Below, in pieces: positions 31,554-39,232 of a DNA stretch of 42,832 bases. A program made the translations under genes and the position numbers. This stretch comes from a virus, in IMG/VR virus record IMGVR_UViG_3300021197_000832, positions 1 to 42,832 of that record. The stretch is one strand, 5' to 3'. Below the pieces are notes generated by a model that was not told where the DNA came from, made no database searches, and was given only the letters and a program-made list of their open reading frames with translations. Within the stretch, counting starts at the first letter, position 1. Every line of letters begins with the position of its first letter.

Positions 31554-34500
31554 ATGAGTAGTATTACAGACAGATTTGGGGACCCTTTTGGGTCTCCAAG
31601 CTTCTCTACGAAGGGGTACACCCCAGAGCAGATAGCTGAAAGAGAGGAGGTCTTCAACGCACCGTTGGATCGAGACCTCTACAACACAGGCAAAGCTAGT
31701 CCTGCAGATAGCGGTGGTCAATATGGTCCCTTCGGAACAGGCGGGAAGCCCGTTGAGCCGCAGGTAGTAGCACCCGCACCATCACTCAGCGAATACACCC
31801 CAGAGCGCTCCAGTGCTGCCGAGGTAGCTTTTAACCAAGACAACATTGTTGGTGCTATTGGTAACTATTATGAAGAGAAAAACATTTTCCCTAAGAAGGG
31901 TGGGCTTCCTGTCGACCCCAACTTCAACCCAAATGATCACCTAGCTCTTTATGACCTTGTGTCACCTGACTACTTTGATGAGCTGAACGAAGCTACCTCG
32001 AAAGAAGACCTCGTTCGTCGTGTTCAGTATTATGGTCGTATTTCAAAAGATGCTGACTACCTTGACACACTCGGTGTAGAAGGCTTCGGCTACCGTGTTG
32101 CAGCCTTGATGCTTGATGTACCTTTCACACAGGTCCTCAAGGTCGGTAAAGGGATCAAAGCGACTGCTGGTATCGCAAACAAACTAGACAGTACTTATCT
32201 AGGCCGTGCTCTTGTAGCGGGGACCACAGAAGGTGCTCTAGAAGGTATCAAGATGTCCTTGGCCCCTCACACACGCGACGAAGCGGACATGCTACTCGCG
32301 GTTGGTCTCGGAGGAGCCCTAGGAGGACTGTTTAAAGCAGGTGTTTATACTGATGATGTACAAACCGCACTCATGCAGCCTATTAAAGACCTCGGTAATG
32401 ACATTGTCGCTAATGGCGGTAAATTAGTAGTACCAGAACGAACCCTGAGCACTCTAGATAAGCTTCAGGTGAATGTCGCTACAGTGTTGCGTACATCTAA
32501 GTCCCCTACACTAGCTAAGTTTGGTGATGAGGCTTTCCTTGATGTAACACGAGCGGCTCCTTCACAAGTCAAAGCTGCTGAAGTACAGACAGCTGTTATT
32601 GATGGTATTCAAACGGAGTTCAACCTCCGCTTCACACCTCTCTACAAAGACTTTCTAAAAGAGACCCAAGGTACTTCTGTTGGTGCTCGTTACCGCGTCA
32701 CAAGCCAAGACGACTTTTATGAACTTGCAGGTAAAATCGCCAATCAACCTAACCGTAATTGGGAAGGTGTAGTCTCTCCAGAGCTTCTCGGTAAAATCCG
32801 TAAAGCTAACGAGGAGATGGGCGAGGCAGCTTACGATGTTCTCCAGCGTAACGGCCATGAGATGTTTGTGAACGGCTCTATTAAACGGGGTGAGTATTTA
32901 CCACGTAAGTGGAACCGAGCTAAGCTCCTTGAAGATATCAATGAGGGCAGGTTTGGATTAAAGGGTAAAGAAGGGGCATCAGAGATGTTTGCCGCTGGTA
33001 TCCGCAGCGCTGTGAAGCAGCTGGGTTACGATCTCACAGATGAGAAAGTACTCGAAGCTGGTAAGAAGTTTGTGGACTCACTCACCAAAACACAGGTGAG
33101 AGCAGGTCAAGCTGGTTTCATTATGGAAGACAACGCTTTCCGTAAGGCCATTGACGATGTGCAGCGTGTCCTCGATCTCGATGAGCAAGAAGCTGAGATG
33201 CTGGAAAAGGCCCTACAAGGTCGTCGTACAGCTAAAGGTATCCAAAAAGGTACAGCATCTGCCACAAAGAAACGTGGTGATGTAGATATCGAAGCTACTT
33301 ATATCTCGGCAGATGGCACAGAGCATGTGCTCAGCGATTACCTCGAAAACAATGTCCAATCTCTTTGGATGGGCTACAGTCGTCAGATGGGCGGTGATAC
33401 AGCCCTCCGTAAGATGGGTGTTAATAGCCGTGAGGAGCTTGCAGCTCTACGCAACAACGTAGAAAAGGAGCTCTTAGGGCCCTCAGGACAGCTGGATGCA
33501 GCTGCTAAGCGGGACCTGACTAACTTTGATGCTGTTATCGGTGACTTCCTAAACATCAGTGGTAAGAATGATCCTGATGGAAATCTTTGGAAGGCTACAC
33601 GTATCGCGAACAACCTCACACGCGCCTCTAAGCTAGGGGCCACATGGTATGCGATGAGTGCAGAACTTGCTCAGGTAGTTGCAACCAACGGAGTCGTGAG
33701 TGTCGTAAAGGCTATCCCTGAGTTAGCTAAGATGAGTAAGGTACTACGTGGTCCCAAGTCTCAAGAGCTTCTTGATGAAATCCAGAGTTTCTACAACCTT
33801 GGTGATGAGATTCTGCAGATGCCTTCAGCGGCTCGTATTGAAGACATGTACTCCGCAGGTAGCACCAAAGGACGTCTAGCTACGGCAGAGGCTATCTCGG
33901 ATCGTGCTGCAGAAGCTGCTTATATCCTAGGCGGTACTAAGTCAGGTACGTCAGCACTTGAGACCCTCTTTGCTACATCAGCTAACAACCGTATTGCTAA
34001 GATGGCTGGTAAACAACGCCTGAATGCTAGTGATAAGTGGTTACTGGATCAGATGGGCTTCACAGATGACTTATCAAAGGCTAACCTCCTTGATAATGTC
34101 CGAGTTAATGCTGATGGTACAAATAAGTACCTCCTGAATCTCTCTAACTGGGGAGACGCAGAGACTGCACAGAAGCTTGCCTACGGTATGCGTCGAGTAT
34201 CTAACATTGCTATTCAACGTGGTAACATTGGTGATCAGATGGGTAAGTTCACAGTAGGTGGTCAGCTCATCAAAGACAACGCAATGGGCTCAATGGCTAT
34301 GAACCTTCGTAACTATATGCTCACCGCGTGGAACAAGCAGTTCAGTCGTATGGTGGGTCAATCACAACGTGGTGGCTACGAGAGATGGCAAGCCTTTAAA
34401 AACATTACCTATCAAATGGTCATTGTTGGTGGCCTAGGTTACTCAGCAAAGAACGGTCTGGACTATGCAGCTGGTGTGATTGACGACGATGAGTTTGAGA

Positions 34501-34838
34501 AGCGTATGTCACCTCAGGCCATTGCAGCAAACACATTCAATATGACAACCTTTGCTTCTATGTTGCCTGTGGGACTAGACGCAGTCAGTCAGTTTGCTAC
34601 AGGAGAGTCCCTAAGCGGTCGTCCCGTTCGCGGAGGCACTACAAACATCCTCGGTGCTACTGGAGGATACCTCAACGATGCCTACAACACAGGTATGGCG
34701 ATTGGTAAAGGTATTGATCCAAACCGTGATGTCACTGAGTACGAAGCGCGTAGAGCTCTTGGACTTTTACCACTATCAACTATGATTGGCGTTAAGCAAG
34801 GCCTTGCTGGCTTGGCCGATGTTATGACAGGAGATTAA
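31554..34838 (+). CDS. Internal virion protein, T7 gp16-like
   Basis: The 1094-residue protein has the position and most of the size of T7 gp16 (1318). The first 120 residues are Pro/Gly-rich and look flexible (YTPEQIAEREEV occurs, then a similar YTPERSSAAEVAF). The rest is mixed helical with SNIAIQRGNIGDQMGKFTVGGQ and NLRNYMLTAWNKQFSRM, which resemble the conserved C-terminal part of such proteins. I could not find the N-terminal lytic transglycosylase domain that T7 gp16 has, which agrees with the shorter length. It would be injected into the cell and form the cytoplasmic end of the DNA channel. A small hairpin (GGGACCC, TTTT, GGGTCTC) lies 20 bases into the gene. Confidence 0.87.
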   Translation: MSSITDRFGDPFGSPSFSTKGYTPEQIAEREEVFNAPLDRDLYNTGKASPADSGGQYGPFGTGGKPVEPQVVAPAPSLSEYTPERSSAAEVAFNQDNIVGAIGNYYEEKNIFPKKGGLPVDPNFNPNDHLALYDLVSPDYFDELNEATSKEDLVRRVQYYGRISKDADYLDTLGVEGFGYRVAALMLDVPFTQVLKVGKGIKATAGIANKLDSTYLGRALVAGTTEGALEGIKMSLAPHTRDEADMLLAVGLGGALGGLFKAGVYTDDVQTALMQPIKDLGNDIVANGGKLVVPERTLSTLDKLQVNVATVLRTSKSPTLAKFGDEAFLDVTRAAPSQVKAAEVQTAVIDGIQTEFNLRFTPLYKDFLKETQGTSVGARYRVTSQDDFYELAGKIANQPNRNWEGVVSPELLGKIRKANEEMGEAAYDVLQRNGHEMFVNGSIKRGEYLPRKWNRAKLLEDINEGRFGLKGKEGASEMFAAGIRSAVKQLGYDLTDEKVLEAGKKFVDSLTKTQVRAGQAGFIMEDNAFRKAIDDVQRVLDLDEQEAEMLEKALQGRRTAKGIQKGTASATKKRGDVDIEATYISADGTEHVLSDYLENNVQSLWMGYSRQMGGDTALRKMGVNSREELAALRNNVEKELLGPSGQLDAAAKRDLTNFDAVIGDFLNISGKNDPDGNLWKATRIANNLTRASKLGATWYAMSAELAQVVATNGVVSVVKAIPELAKMSKVLRGPKSQELLDEIQSFYNLGDEILQMPSAARIEDMYSAGSTKGRLATAEAISDRAAEAAYILGGTKSGTSALETLFATSANNRIAKMAGKQRLNASDKWLLDQMGFTDDLSKANLLDNVRVNADGTNKYLLNLSNWGDAETAQKLAYGMRRVSNIAIQRGNIGDQMGKFTVGGQLIKDNAMGSMAMNLRNYMLTAWNKQFSRMVGQSQRGGYERWQAFKNITYQMVIVGGLGYSAKNGLDYAAGVIDDDEFEKRMSPQAIAANTFNMTTFASMLPVGLDAVSQFATGESLSGRPVRGGTTNILGATGGYLNDAYNTGMAIGKGIDPNRDVTEYEARRALGLLPLSTMIGVKQGLAGLADVMTGD

Positions 34839-34840
34839 AT

Positions 34841-35089
34841 ATGTCTAAAAAAGCAAGTATGGATGAACTCAATAACCTGCACAATATGGTTGCACAGCAA
34901 CTTGCAGGGGACTTGGCCGATCCTAAAATACTGTCTATGGCAATCCGTTTCCTAAAGGATAATGAGATTACTGCAGACATTCTGGAATCTGAGAGCATGA
35001 TGTCTCTTACAGAATCCATCAAGCGTATCGCTACAGAGAGCAGGGAAACTTCCTACTCTGTGGACGAGATGCTCAATAAGACTCACTGA
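34841..35089 (+). CDS. Small terminase subunit, T7 gp18-like
   Basis: The 82-residue product matches T7 gp18 (89 residues) in size, acidic-basic helical make-up and position next to the large terminase. MAIRFLKDNEITADILESE is a segment typical of the family (ARFLKDNGI in relatives). It recognises phage DNA and regulates the large subunit during packaging. It starts 2 bases after the gp16-like stop. A strong hairpin follows its stop, before the large terminase gene. Confidence 0.85.
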   Translation: MSKKASMDELNNLHNMVAQQLAGDLADPKILSMAIRFLKDNEITADILESESMMSLTESIKRIATESRETSYSVDEMLNKTH

Positions 35090-35100
35090 GAGCCTCTCTG

Positions 35101-35154
35101 AGGGCCTTCAGGCGTTTTGGGGACCCATCATACCCTAGAACGCCTGAAGGCTCT
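35101..35154 (+). other. Long hairpin between the terminase genes
   Basis: AGGGCCTTCAGGCGTT (35101-35116) pairs with AACGCCTGAAGGCTCT (35139-35154). The stem is 16 bp with one G-U pair and a 22-base loop that can itself pair GGG with CCC. There is no U tract, so a simple terminator is unlikely. GAGAGCC and GGCTCTGAGAG lie on either side and may add an outer pairing. The whole gap is 35090-35196 and contains no gene. RNase III-like processing or control of terminase translation is possible. Confidence 0.7.
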
Positions 35155-35196
35155 GTACGGGCCTCTCCGTGGCTCTGAGAGATAATAGGAGAACAT

Positions 35197-36897
35197 ATGG
35201 AACAACAAGAAATTAAGAGAGCGATTGGAGACTTTAAGTACTTCCTAAAGCTTACGTGGGAACACCTACGACTACCTCCTCCTACGGAGATGCAGTATTA
35301 CATTGCGGACTTCCTTCAGGAGGGTCACAAACGCTCTGTGTTGCAGGCCTTGAGAGGTATTGGTAAAACATGGGAGACAGGTGCGTTCGTCGCTTGGCGT
35401 CTCTTACGTAATCCCAACGAAAAGATTTTGATTGTATCACAATCGGGGTCACACTCTGATGCTATTGCGATCTTTATACGCAAGCTAATTGATACGATGC
35501 CTATATTGGAACATTTACAACCACGACCCGACCAGCGATCCTCTGTGATTGCATTCGATGTTAATGGTTGTGACGTATCTGTACAGCCCTCGGTAAAATC
35601 CTTGGGTATTACCTCGCAGCTACAGGGTAACCGTGCGTCTTTGCTGATCTCAGACGATATTGAAGGCCAGCAGAACTCAGCCACTGAGAAGCGTAGGCAG
35701 GACCTACTGAATCAGGCAGCTGAATTTGAAGCTATCCTACAGACTGGTAACGATTCACAGATTCTTGTGCTTGGTACACCCCAGTCCTCTGAGAGTATTT
35801 ACAATAGGATGATTGAGAAGGGTTATGTGACCCGTATCTTCCCAGCGAAGTACCCTGAGGATGTATCGGTTTACAAAGGTTGTCTTGCGGATTACATCCA
35901 ACAACGATTAGCCTCTGATCCAAACCTCGTTGGTAAATCTATTGATAGTCGTTTCTCTGATGAAGACCTTATGCAGCGTGAGTTGTCCTACGGACGCTCT
36001 GGGTTCAAACTACAATTCCAACTCGATACTACACTAAGTGATGCTGAGAAGTATCCACTGAAGAGTAAGGATTTGATTGTAACTGATCTGACCTATGAGA
36101 CAGCCCCTACGAGGCTCGTATGGAGCTCACAGAGCAAGGACTCGATCTCTGAGCTACCTAACGTAGGCTTTACGGGAGATACGCTTCAGAGGCCCTCTGT
36201 GCAGGAGGATTATGGTAACTACGAAGGCAGTATCCTTGCTGTTGACCCTAGTGGTCGAGGTAAAGATGAGATGGCATGGTGCATTGTTAATCACCTATTG
36301 GGTAAAGTCTTTGTGCCTGACTTCGGAGGACTCCATGGAGGCTATATCGAAGAGAACCTAGTGTTCTTAGCTGAGAAGGCTCAGGAATATAATGTTAATA
36401 AGGTTGTGGTAGAAAGTAACTTTGGTGACGGGATGTTCAATAGTCTCCTAGCTCCTGTAATGAATGCTATCTATCCTGTTGCGATTGAGGAGGTGAGGAA
36501 TAATATCCAGAAAGAAAAGAGGATAATTGATACCCTCGAACCATTGCTTAACCAACATCGACTTGTAGTAGACTATGGTGCTATTAAGAGAGATATTGAG
36601 TATGGTCTGAGTGATCCTAAAAGCATCTACTATTCTATGATGTACCAGATGACCCACCTAACGCAGGAACGAGGGGCCTTGGTGCATGACGATAGACTCG
36701 ATGTATTGGCTCTAGGTGTCCAGTTCTGGAACGATTATGGAATCCTGAAGCAGAATAGTGACGATGCTCTGGGGTTGTATAAGAAGAAGATGGTGACTGA
36801 TGAGCTCTCTAGGCGAGCAGGTATCTATAAGGCTCTGAATGCTCCTAAAAGGAAGTCAGGATCGACTGCTTTGAGTAGGCTAAAAAGCTTCAAATAG
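35197..36897 (+). CDS. Large terminase subunit, T7 gp19-like
   Basis: The 566-residue product is close to T7 gp19 (586). The ATPase has Walker A ALRGIGKT (residues 51-58) and Walker B ASLLISDDIE (147-156). The nuclease domain begins ILAVDPSGRGKDEMAW with the metal Asp350, then VVVESNFGDG and HDDRLDVLALGV with further acidic residues. It pumps DNA through the portal and cuts concatemers. It is the last gene of the late block, as in T7. AGGAGAACAT precedes the ATG. The gene-free region with promoter 3 follows, where packaging cuts are expected. Confidence 0.97.
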   Translation: MEQQEIKRAIGDFKYFLKLTWEHLRLPPPTEMQYYIADFLQEGHKRSVLQALRGIGKTWETGAFVAWRLLRNPNEKILIVSQSGSHSDAIAIFIRKLIDTMPILEHLQPRPDQRSSVIAFDVNGCDVSVQPSVKSLGITSQLQGNRASLLISDDIEGQQNSATEKRRQDLLNQAAEFEAILQTGNDSQILVLGTPQSSESIYNRMIEKGYVTRIFPAKYPEDVSVYKGCLADYIQQRLASDPNLVGKSIDSRFSDEDLMQRELSYGRSGFKLQFQLDTTLSDAEKYPLKSKDLIVTDLTYETAPTRLVWSSQSKDSISELPNVGFTGDTLQRPSVQEDYGNYEGSILAVDPSGRGKDEMAWCIVNHLLGKVFVPDFGGLHGGYIEENLVFLAEKAQEYNVNKVVVESNFGDGMFNSLLAPVMNAIYPVAIEEVRNNIQKEKRIIDTLEPLLNQHRLVVDYGAIKRDIEYGLSDPKSIYYSMMYQMTHLTQERGALVHDDRLDVLALGVQFWNDYGILKQNSDDALGLYKKKMVTDELSRRAGIYKALNAPKRKSGSTALSRLKSFK

Positions 36898-36950
36898 AGG
36901 CTATAAATTGGCTAAAATTCGGCTGTAATTTGACCTATAAAAACTTGGTT

Positions 36951-36972
36951 GCGCATGAAAGCCCCCTATAGA
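36951..36972 (+). promoter_or_regulatory. Phage RNA polymerase promoter 3 (right-end promoter)
   Basis: The 22-base core is identical to promoter 1, and GGGGAAAC follows +1 (G36971), close to the GGAAAC after promoter 2. It lies 54 bases after the terminase stop and points into about 0.87 kb without genes. T7 has a promoter (phi-OR) at the same place near its right end, linked to replication and packaging. Confidence 0.85.
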
Positions 36973-37113
36973 GGGGAAACTCAGAGCTACCTAGTATATA
37001 GACTAAAGAAAAGAGAGAGTCTTAAGGCTTCTTTATGATGCTGGGGAAAGCACTCCGTAGGGGGCAGCACTCAGCGTCATAAACTTACCTTAATGTTCCT
37101 AGGTTGCTAGGGT

Positions 37114-37150
37114 AATTATCATTACAATTATCACAATAACAATTATCACA
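37114..37150 (+). repeat. Three copies of AATTATCA
   Basis: AATTATCA occurs at 37114-37121, 37126-37133 and 37141-37148, the last two extended to AATTATCACA. Spacing is 12 and 15 bases in an AT-rich stretch of about 40 bases. They could be binding sites for a phage or host DNA-bending protein near a secondary origin or packaging site. Confidence 0.6.
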
Positions 37151-37422
37151 GTGAGAGCTGAGCCTCGAGGTTTGGATTCGAGAGCCTTAAGACGATGTTA
37201 GGATTCGATTAGGCTGCTTGGGGACAGCTGTTTATTATTATAACTACAATTAACAGTCAGGATTTCTACAAGAAACAGTGGGTGATCCCTAGGGTTTTAA
37301 AAAAATACTAAAAAATCTGAGGGGGTATTCATCAAGAGTCTGCCAGCGATTCCCCCCATGCCCCCCCTTTAAGCTCCTATCCTAATCGAAACCTAACGCT
37401 CCTTAAGGCAGCGGAGCAACAT

Positions 37423-37510
37423 AGCGTATCCTTCGGGATGCGCAAAGCTACCAATAGGTCCGCTTCGGTCCTATCTATAAGCGTATCCTTCGGGATGCGC
37501 AAAGCTACCA
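37423..37510 (+). repeat. Twin 31-bp repeat with UUCG-tetraloop hairpins
   Basis: The same 31 bases occur at 37423-37453 and 37480-37510 without mismatch. Each begins AGCGTATCCTTCGGGATGCG, a stem GCGTATCC/GGATGCGC with loop TTCG (8 bp, one G-U). Between them a smaller hairpin forms (ATAGG-T-CCG, CTT, CGG-T-CCTAT). Three hairpins in a row downstream of promoter 3 suggest a structured RNA or a stacked terminator. Confidence 0.8.
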
Positions 37511-37533
37511 TTAGTTACAGCTGCAACTATCTC

Positions 37534-37735
37534 AGGGGCCTAAATTAGGGCCTCTGTTCTAGCAGTTTCACATAGAGCTACAGCATGATGCTTGCAGCAG
37601 TTTCACATAGGGGCCTGCATTAAGGGCTTATGTGATGCTATAAGATGCTGCTAGACGCTGTGAGTGATGCTATTAGATGCTGCCACATATCCTTAGGGGC
37701 CTACATTAGGTCTCTGTTTTAGCAGTTTCTATATG
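37534..37735 (+). repeat. Three-copy direct repeat, iteron-like
   Basis: AGGGGCCT-NN-ATTAGG occurs at 37534, 37609 (ATTAAGG) and 37695. The first and third copies extend to about 42 bases with CTCTGTTYT and AGCAGTTTC. AGCAGTTTCACATAG is itself exact at 37561-37575 and 37596-37610. GATGCTAT-W-AGATGCTGC appears twice around 37634 and 37667. T7 has short repeat arrays beside its terminal repeat, so these may play the same part. Confidence 0.7.
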
Positions 37736-37793
37736 CTAACTCACTGAAAACAAACGATAACCAAAATAAATCCAAATAAATTCACTTTTCTAC

Positions 37794-37822
37794 TTGCAAT
37801 CATTTGGACCCGTTGCTATCTC
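37794..37822 (+). promoter_or_regulatory. Sigma70-like early promoter
   Basis: TTGCAA (37794-37799) and TATCTC (37817-37822) are separated by 17 bases; read as CTTGCA and CTATCT they fit the alphaproteobacterial CTTGAC-17-CTATAT style. Transcription would begin near 37829, some 15 bases before the 37844 gene. It is the first plausible host promoter before the early genes. Confidence 0.5.
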
Positions 37823-37843
37823 TATCTCATCGGAAGCGACAAG

Positions 37844-37969
37844 ATGCTTACTGATTACGGGGACCCACTAGCCCAAGAGCATACAACAAGTGGCGGCGTA
37901 AGTGCTCCGATCAATCCACACGGCGAGGTGTGGCGAACATCTGAGAAAACAGAGCTAGTCCAGCGGTAA
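37844..37969 (+). CDS. Small hydrophilic protein, first early gene (putative)
   Basis: The ATG follows GGAAG at 37832-37836 with 7 bases between. The 41-residue product (MLTDYGDPLAQEHTTSGGV and on) is hydrophilic, with no membrane segment or motif. A sigma70-like promoter ends 22 bases before its ATG. First early genes in T7-like phages often encode anti-defence proteins such as Ocr, but nothing here shows that. The reading frame is short, so it could be chance. Confidence 0.45.
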   Translation: MLTDYGDPLAQEHTTSGGVSAPINPHGEVWRTSEKTELVQR

Positions 37970-38037
37970 CTGGAGCCATTAGGCTATAAACAAGCACATC
38001 ATGAGGTGTGTTTCTTATTAACCTAAGGAGAAACAAA

Positions 38038-38172
38038 ATGACAAATCGCAAACGTATGACAAACCGCCAGAAGATTGCCAAGCGCAACCGTGAAGAATTT
38101 ATTCTCTGCATCGGTGCAGCCGCTCTCGCCACTACAGTCACGGCCTTGTTAGTAATGGGGGCTTTGGTCTAA
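38038..38172 (+). CDS. Small basic membrane protein
   Basis: AAGGAGAAACAAA precedes the ATG. The 44-residue product has a very basic start (MTNRKRMTNRQKIAKRNREE) and one membrane helix (FILCIGAAALATTVTALLVMGALV). MTNRK is nearly repeated as MTNRQ, and the second Met (38056) is a possible alternative start. Its stop overlaps the next start (TAATG). Confidence 0.65.
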   Translation: MTNRKRMTNRQKIAKRNREEFILCIGAAALATTVTALLVMGALV

Positions 38173-38246
38173 TGGTCTCAGCTCTAGCATTGCTCGCAGT
38201 ATCAATCGCAATACCTACTGCTATCGCGGTATGGTTCAACATTTAA
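38172..38246 (+). CDS. Membrane micropeptide (24 residues)
   Basis: ATG at 38172 overlaps the upstream stop by one base. The 24-residue product is hydrophobic from end to end (MVSALALLAVSIAIPTAI and so on), one membrane helix with a Pro. GGGGGC lies about 10 bases before the start. Coupled translation with the membrane gene before it supports a real micropeptide, though chance cannot be excluded. Confidence 0.5.
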   Translation: MVSALALLAVSIAIPTAIAVWFNI

Positions 38247-38272
38247 TACACACACACAAAGGACTAGACACC

Positions 38273-38653
38273 ATGACACGCAAGGTAACACACGAGATTG
38301 TAGACGCTTTCCTCAAGGGCAAGTCTAAGAAGATCAAGAGCACACGCACTGACGGCAAGGGTCTTTACCTACATGGTCACAAGATTGCTTGGGTGTGTGA
38401 CGAGCCGAACCCCAAGACTGGCCTCACTGATATTGCTTTTAGCATGTGTGGTTGGGGTTCAGTCACCACAAGAGAGCGCCTGAATGGCCTGCTAGATGCA
38501 CTAGGTTACCCTCAAGTAGGCATTAGCCAACGCAAGGGCGAGCAGTGGATTGTCTACAAAGCGGACAAAGTGCAAGAGATTGACGCACACGATACATTCA
38601 TGTTAAGCGATATTAACGAATGGGTTGCAGCCCATAACGCAGCGAAAGGGTAA
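38273..38653 (+). CDS. Early protein of unknown function (126 residues)
   Basis: AAAGGACTAG precedes the ATG at 38273. The product has a basic N-terminus (LKGKSKKIKSTRTDGKG), then GLYLHGHKIAWVCDEP, AFSMCGWGSVTTRERLNGLL and a helical end. I have the impression that proteins with GWGSVTTRERLN are frequent among early genes of marine podoviruses, without known role. The compact alpha/beta look and two Cys do not point to an enzyme. It follows the membrane micropeptides and precedes another unknown. Confidence 0.8.
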   Translation: MTRKVTHEIVDAFLKGKSKKIKSTRTDGKGLYLHGHKIAWVCDEPNPKTGLTDIAFSMCGWGSVTTRERLNGLLDALGYPQVGISQRKGEQWIVYKADKVQEIDAHDTFMLSDINEWVAAHNAAKG

Positions 38654-38657
38654 CACA

Positions 38658-39047
38658 ATGGACAACGTAATTTTTGCAATCGACAACAACTCGGACACAC
38701 ACACAGTCGCAAAGTTTATGCGCCATGTAGACACACAACGTAGCATGGGCAAGCTTAAGGGTAACATGGTGCAAGCGATTGGCTACTGGGAAGGTATCTT
38801 GGAGCCAAGCTATATCATGACCCGCGCAGATTATGAGGCACACGTTATGGCCTCAGGCTATGTTGACAAGCAAGAGGCGGTCCTCGTCGCACCACAAGAC
38901 AGCCGCCAGCCCGCACACGTTGCCTCTGTTAATCTGAAAGAGGTCTTTGCAAGCTTGGGTGCTATTCGTGAGATTACATCAGAACAGGCCAAGGCGGCTA
39001 ACGCTTGGACCTTTAACATGTCCACAAACAAATATTTTGCAGCATAA
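38658..39047 (+). CDS. Early protein of unknown function (129 residues)
   Basis: The ATG at 38658 lies 4 bases after the upstream stop, with AAAGGG as the ribosome site. The product reads MDNVIFAIDNNSDTHTVAKFM, a likely helix (AIGYWEGILEPSYIM), a middle with SRQPAHVASVNLKEVF and a C-terminal SMSTNK-like end (FNMSTNKYFAA). No domain is recognised. The balanced composition and tight spacing make it a real gene. Together with the gene before, it makes up most of the coding length near the early promoter. Confidence 0.8.
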   Translation: MDNVIFAIDNNSDTHTVAKFMRHVDTQRSMGKLKGNMVQAIGYWEGILEPSYIMTRADYEAHVMASGYVDKQEAVLVAPQDSRQPAHVASVNLKEVFASLGAIREITSEQAKAANAWTFNMSTNKYFAA

Positions 39048-39059
39048 GGAGCTAGTACA

Positions 39060-39227
39060 ATGAACACACTCACACATATTTGCGACCTATGCGCAGAAAA
39101 TGAGACACACACCTCAACTGAATGCGGCACGTTTATATGTGAACCTTGCATAGATGCGGGCGAAGGTATTGTAGAAGAACATGTAAACAACGGTGAAGTT
39201 TTTTATTATCTAGGGGCAGAAGGATAA
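39060..39227 (+). CDS. Small zinc-finger-like protein
   Basis: AAGGAGCTAGTAC precedes the ATG. The 55-residue product has HICDLCAENE (Cys8, Cys11) and TECGTFICEPC (Cys22, Cys27, Cys30), the pattern of a small zinc-binding module with two CxxC pairs 16 residues apart. Its C-terminus is acidic (GEGIVEEHVNN). It could bind a host protein or nucleic acid early in infection. Confidence 0.7.
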   Translation: MNTLTHICDLCAENETHTSTECGTFICEPCIDAGEGIVEEHVNNGEVFYYLGAEG

Positions 39228-39232
39228 GCACA

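Larger units (their letters stand above)
36973..37793 (+). other. Gene-free structured region, probable genome ends / terminal repeat
   Basis: I find no open frame above 20 codons with a ribosome site on either strand here that looks real. From left to right it holds an imperfect hairpin (ATGATGCTG 37035-37043 with CAGCGTCAT 37072-37080), AT-rich repeats (37114-37150), a palindrome CCCTAGGG near 37291, runs of six and seven C (37352-37367), twin UUCG hairpins (37423-37510) and a three-copy direct repeat (37534-37735). In T7-like phages the terminal repeat lies between the large terminase and the first early promoter, exactly this place. The repeat would appear once in a closed assembly. The exact ends cannot be read from sequence alone. 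Confidence 0.65.

Noticed and set aside
31578-31597. Hairpin just inside the gp16-like gene
   Set aside because: The stem is only 7 bp and coding; I see no reason to call it regulatory beyond noting it.
31302-31721. Open frame on the - strand across the gp15/gp16-like junction
   Set aside because: It is antisense to two well-supported virion genes and has no ribosome site or motif.
31554-32000. Lytic transglycosylase domain at the start of the gp16-like protein
   Set aside because: I looked for the Glu-Ser motif with following Gly-rich and Tyr motifs and found only a Pro/Gly-rich segment; the protein is also shorter than T7 gp16.
37150-37200. tRNA-like segment (GAGGTTTGGATTCGAG resembles a T arm)
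   Set aside because: The T-loop consensus is wrong, and I could not find matching acceptor, D and anticodon arms around it.
37911-38141. Open frame on the - strand over the early gene start
   Set aside because: It has no ribosome site, opposes the early genes and the promoter, and its translation is Arg- and Leu-rich without motifs, typical of an antisense shadow.
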